Position numbers and translations under genes: made by a program. DNA of 13,309 bases from Rhodocyclaceae bacterium (GTDB lineage Bacteria > Pseudomonadota > Gammaproteobacteria > Burkholderiales > Rhodocyclaceae): assembly GCA_020849155.1 (NCBI GenBank), contig JADLGU010000296.1, positions 1 through 13,309 of the forward strand. Reading direction: 5' to 3'. This document shows, piece after piece, positions 11,562 through 13,309 of the stretch (the first letter of the stretch is position 1; every line of letters starts with the position of its first letter). Under the pieces are notes generated by a model that worked only from the letters and a program-made list of their open reading frames with translations, was not told the DNA's origin and ran no database searches.

Positions 11562-13309
11562 TCCCGCAGGCTTTGCCCGGCAATCCAGCGTCGCGCCCAG
11601 AGTTCGGCAGTCAGCAGGAGCCAGCGGGCGCGCAATCCCGCCACGCCGTGCCCGGCTTGCAGGACGGCGAGGCGTCGCGGCCAGTCCGGACGCAGAATGC
11701 CCGAGTCGACCAGGATGCCGTTTTCCAGCCAGCCTTGCAGCAGGGCGTCGCTGCGTGCATCGAACCAGCTGCCCAGCGGGCTGCTGAAACCTTTCTTGCG
11801 CCCTGTAACGACAGCAGCGGGCAGCCACTGCCTTGCCGCCTGTTTGAGCAGCGCCTTGCGCTCGCCGCGTCGGTAGTGCAGCGCCAGCGGTATGCGGAAG
11901 GCTAGTCGCACCAGTTCCGGGTCGAGAAAGGGAACGCGCGCCTCCACGCCATGGGCCATCGAGGCGCGATCGACCTTGCAGAGGATGTGGTCGACAAGGT
12001 AGAGCTGCATGTCGAGTTGTTGGGCCGCCGCCACAGCCGGCAGGCCGGGATTGTGGAAGGGCCGCATGACCGCTTCGGGCCCATCGGCGCAGCGTTCGAG
12101 GAAGGATGGCTCCAGCAGTATCGGCAGGCTGTCGTCATCGAGGCAGCCCTCGTAGCTGAAATAGCGCGCCAGGTCGCCCGCCGCCGAACGGCGTGCGCCG
12201 AGCAGGCCACGGCGGCGCAGACTACGCCAGAGCTGCGCGGCGGGCCCCGGAGGAACCCAGGCTGGGCGGTCGAAGTCGTCATAGCGCAGATAGCCGGCGA
12301 ACAGCTCGTCGGCGCCATCTCCGCCGAGGGCGACGACCGTGTCGTGACGGCGCGCCAGACGGGCGACCTCGAAGAAGGGCAGGGGGCCGTTCGGGTCGAA
12401 AGGCTCGTCGAAGTACTCCTGCAGTTCGCACAGGCGCCCGGAGAGATCGCGTTCCAGGGCCAGACCCTCATGATGCCGCGTGCCGAAATGCGCGGCGACG
12501 AGGCGGGCATAGTCGCGCTCGTCGCAGGACGCCTCCTCGAAGCCGATGGTGAAACTGCGTAACTCGGCGAGGTGCGGCCGCGCCAGCGCGACCAGCAGGC
12601 TGGAGTCGATGCCGCCGCTGAGAAAGCAGCCGATGGGCACGTCGGAGACCAGCTGCGAGCGCACCGCATCGGCCAGCCCCTCGCCCAGGCGACTCAGCGC
12701 CTCGGCGGGGTCGTCGAGATCCGGGCGGTCGTCGATCCGCCAGTAGCAGGAGAGCCGCAGCGCGTCGCCCCGCAGCGTGGCAGTGTGGCCGGCCGGCAGC
12801 TTGGCCATCCCGGCGAAGGCGCAGCGCGCATGGGGGACGTAGCCGAAGGAGAGGAAGTCGCGCAGTCCCTGCGGATCGATTTCGCGAGGGTAGTCCGGGT
12901 CGGCGAGGATGGCCTTCGGCTGCGAGGCGAAGGTGAGGCGGTCGCCGTAGCGGGCGTAATACAGCGGCTTGACGCCGAGCGGGTCGCGGGCGAGGAACAG
13001 CGTCCTCGCCCGCTGGTCCCACAGGCCGAAGGCGAAGATCCCGCGCAGGCGCGTGACGCATTCGGCGCCCCATTCCTCCCAGGCATGTACGATCGCTTCC
13101 GAATCGGTGAGGGAGGCGAAGCGGTGGCCGAGCCGCTGCAATTGCTCGCGCAGTTCTCGATAGTTGTAGATCTCGCCGTTGAAAGTGAGCCAGACCGTGC
13201 CGTCCTCGTTGCCGATCGGCTGTGCGCCGTCGGCACTGAGATCGATGATGGCGAGGCGGCGATGGCCGAGCAGCACCGCGCCGTCATCCAGCGCGCGCAC
13301 GCCGCGCCC
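11540..13309 (-). CDS. asnB: Asparagine synthetase (glutamine-hydrolysing), AsnB type (5' partial)
   Basis: The gene runs off the right edge; 589 residues are visible, and the start with the catalytic Cys (normally M-C-G-I-x-G) lies outside. A complete protein would be about 630 residues, normal for the family. The class II amidotransferase domain shows G-H-R-R-L-A-I-I-D-L-S, N-G-E-I-Y-N-Y and R-D-P-L-G-V-K-P-L-Y-Y. The synthetase domain shows the pyrophosphate loop L-S-G-G-I-D-S-S, then G-G-D-G-A-D-E-L-F-A-G-Y, C-K-V-D-R-A-S-M and R-K-K-G-F-S-S-P. All expected synthetase motifs are present, so it is probably active. The family uses glutamine ammonia and ATP to amidate aspartate. Homologues in O-antigen and exopolysaccharide loci are suspected of amidating sugar acids (for example WbpS-like proteins). 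That role is inferred from neighbours here. It is the first visible gene of the minus-strand set. Confidence 0.93.
   Translation of the reverse strand, partial: GRGVRALDDGAVLLGHRRLAIIDLSADGAQPIGNEDGTVWLTFNGEIYNYRELREQLQRLGHRFASLTDSEAIVHAWEEWGAECVTRLRGIFAFGLWDQRARTLFLARDPLGVKPLYYARYGDRLTFASQPKAILADPDYPREIDPQGLRDFLSFGYVPHARCAFAGMAKLPAGHTATLRGDALRLSCYWRIDDRPDLDDPAEALSRLGEGLADAVRSQLVSDVPIGCFLSGGIDSSLLVALARPHLAELRSFTIGFEEASCDERDYARLVAAHFGTRHHEGLALERDLSGRLCELQEYFDEPFDPNGPLPFFEVARLARRHDTVVALGGDGADELFAGYLRYDDFDRPAWVPPGPAAQLWRSLRRRGLLGARRSAAGDLARYFSYEGCLDDDSLPILLEPSFLERCADGPEAVMRPFHNPGLPAVAAAQQLDMQLYLVDHILCKVDRASMAHGVEARVPFLDPELVRLAFRIPLALHYRRGERKALLKQAARQWLPAAVVTGRKKGFSSPLGSWFDARSDALLQGWLENGILVDSGILRPDWPRRLAVLQAGHGVAGLRARWLLLTAELWARRWIAGQSLREAPSPGR

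Overview
This window is a dense polysaccharide or glycoconjugate assembly locus from a high-GC Gram-negative bacterium. Strong G/C bias at third codon positions, gene overlaps of 4 to 11 bp and the family mix suggest a proteobacterium, perhaps a betaproteobacterium. That placement is inference; there is no rRNA or marker gene to test it. Almost every base is coding. I see no tRNA, rRNA, CRISPR array, insertion sequence or transposase, and no gap longer than 73 bp.

Layout. On the plus strand (1-3477) four genes overlap head to tail. They are the 3' part of a membrane-anchored DPM1-like family 2 glycosyltransferase, a GT4 glycosyltransferase starting at GTG, a class I SAM methyltransferase, and a GT2 glycosyltransferase. 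They meet a minus-strand set of eight genes (13309 to 3470), and the two sets converge with an 8-bp overlap of their 3' coding ends. In transcription order the minus set encodes an AsnB-type glutamine-dependent asparagine synthetase (N-terminus outside the window), three consecutive SAM methyltransferases, a poorly known glycosyltransferase-like protein, a DUF616 protein carrying NPLF/WY-type repeats, a large tandem-domain GT2 whose second domain has lost its nucleotide-sugar and metal motifs, and a single-domain GT2.

How the genes may work together. Five recognisable glycosyltransferases (one partial), two glycosyltransferase-like proteins and four methyltransferases fit the cytoplasmic assembly and O-methylation of a decorated oligosaccharide, such as an O-antigen, capsule, exopolysaccharide or protein glycan. 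The AsnB homologue may amidate a sugar acid, as proposed for AsnB/WbpS-like genes in other O-antigen loci, or may simply make asparagine. No flippase, polymerase, ligase, export protein or nucleotide-sugar synthesis gene lies in the window, so the final product cannot be named.

The least familiar stretch is 4450-8943: a hypothetical GT-A-like protein, a repeat-DUF616 fusion and a half-degenerate tandem glycosyltransferase, translationally linked by overlapping stops and starts.
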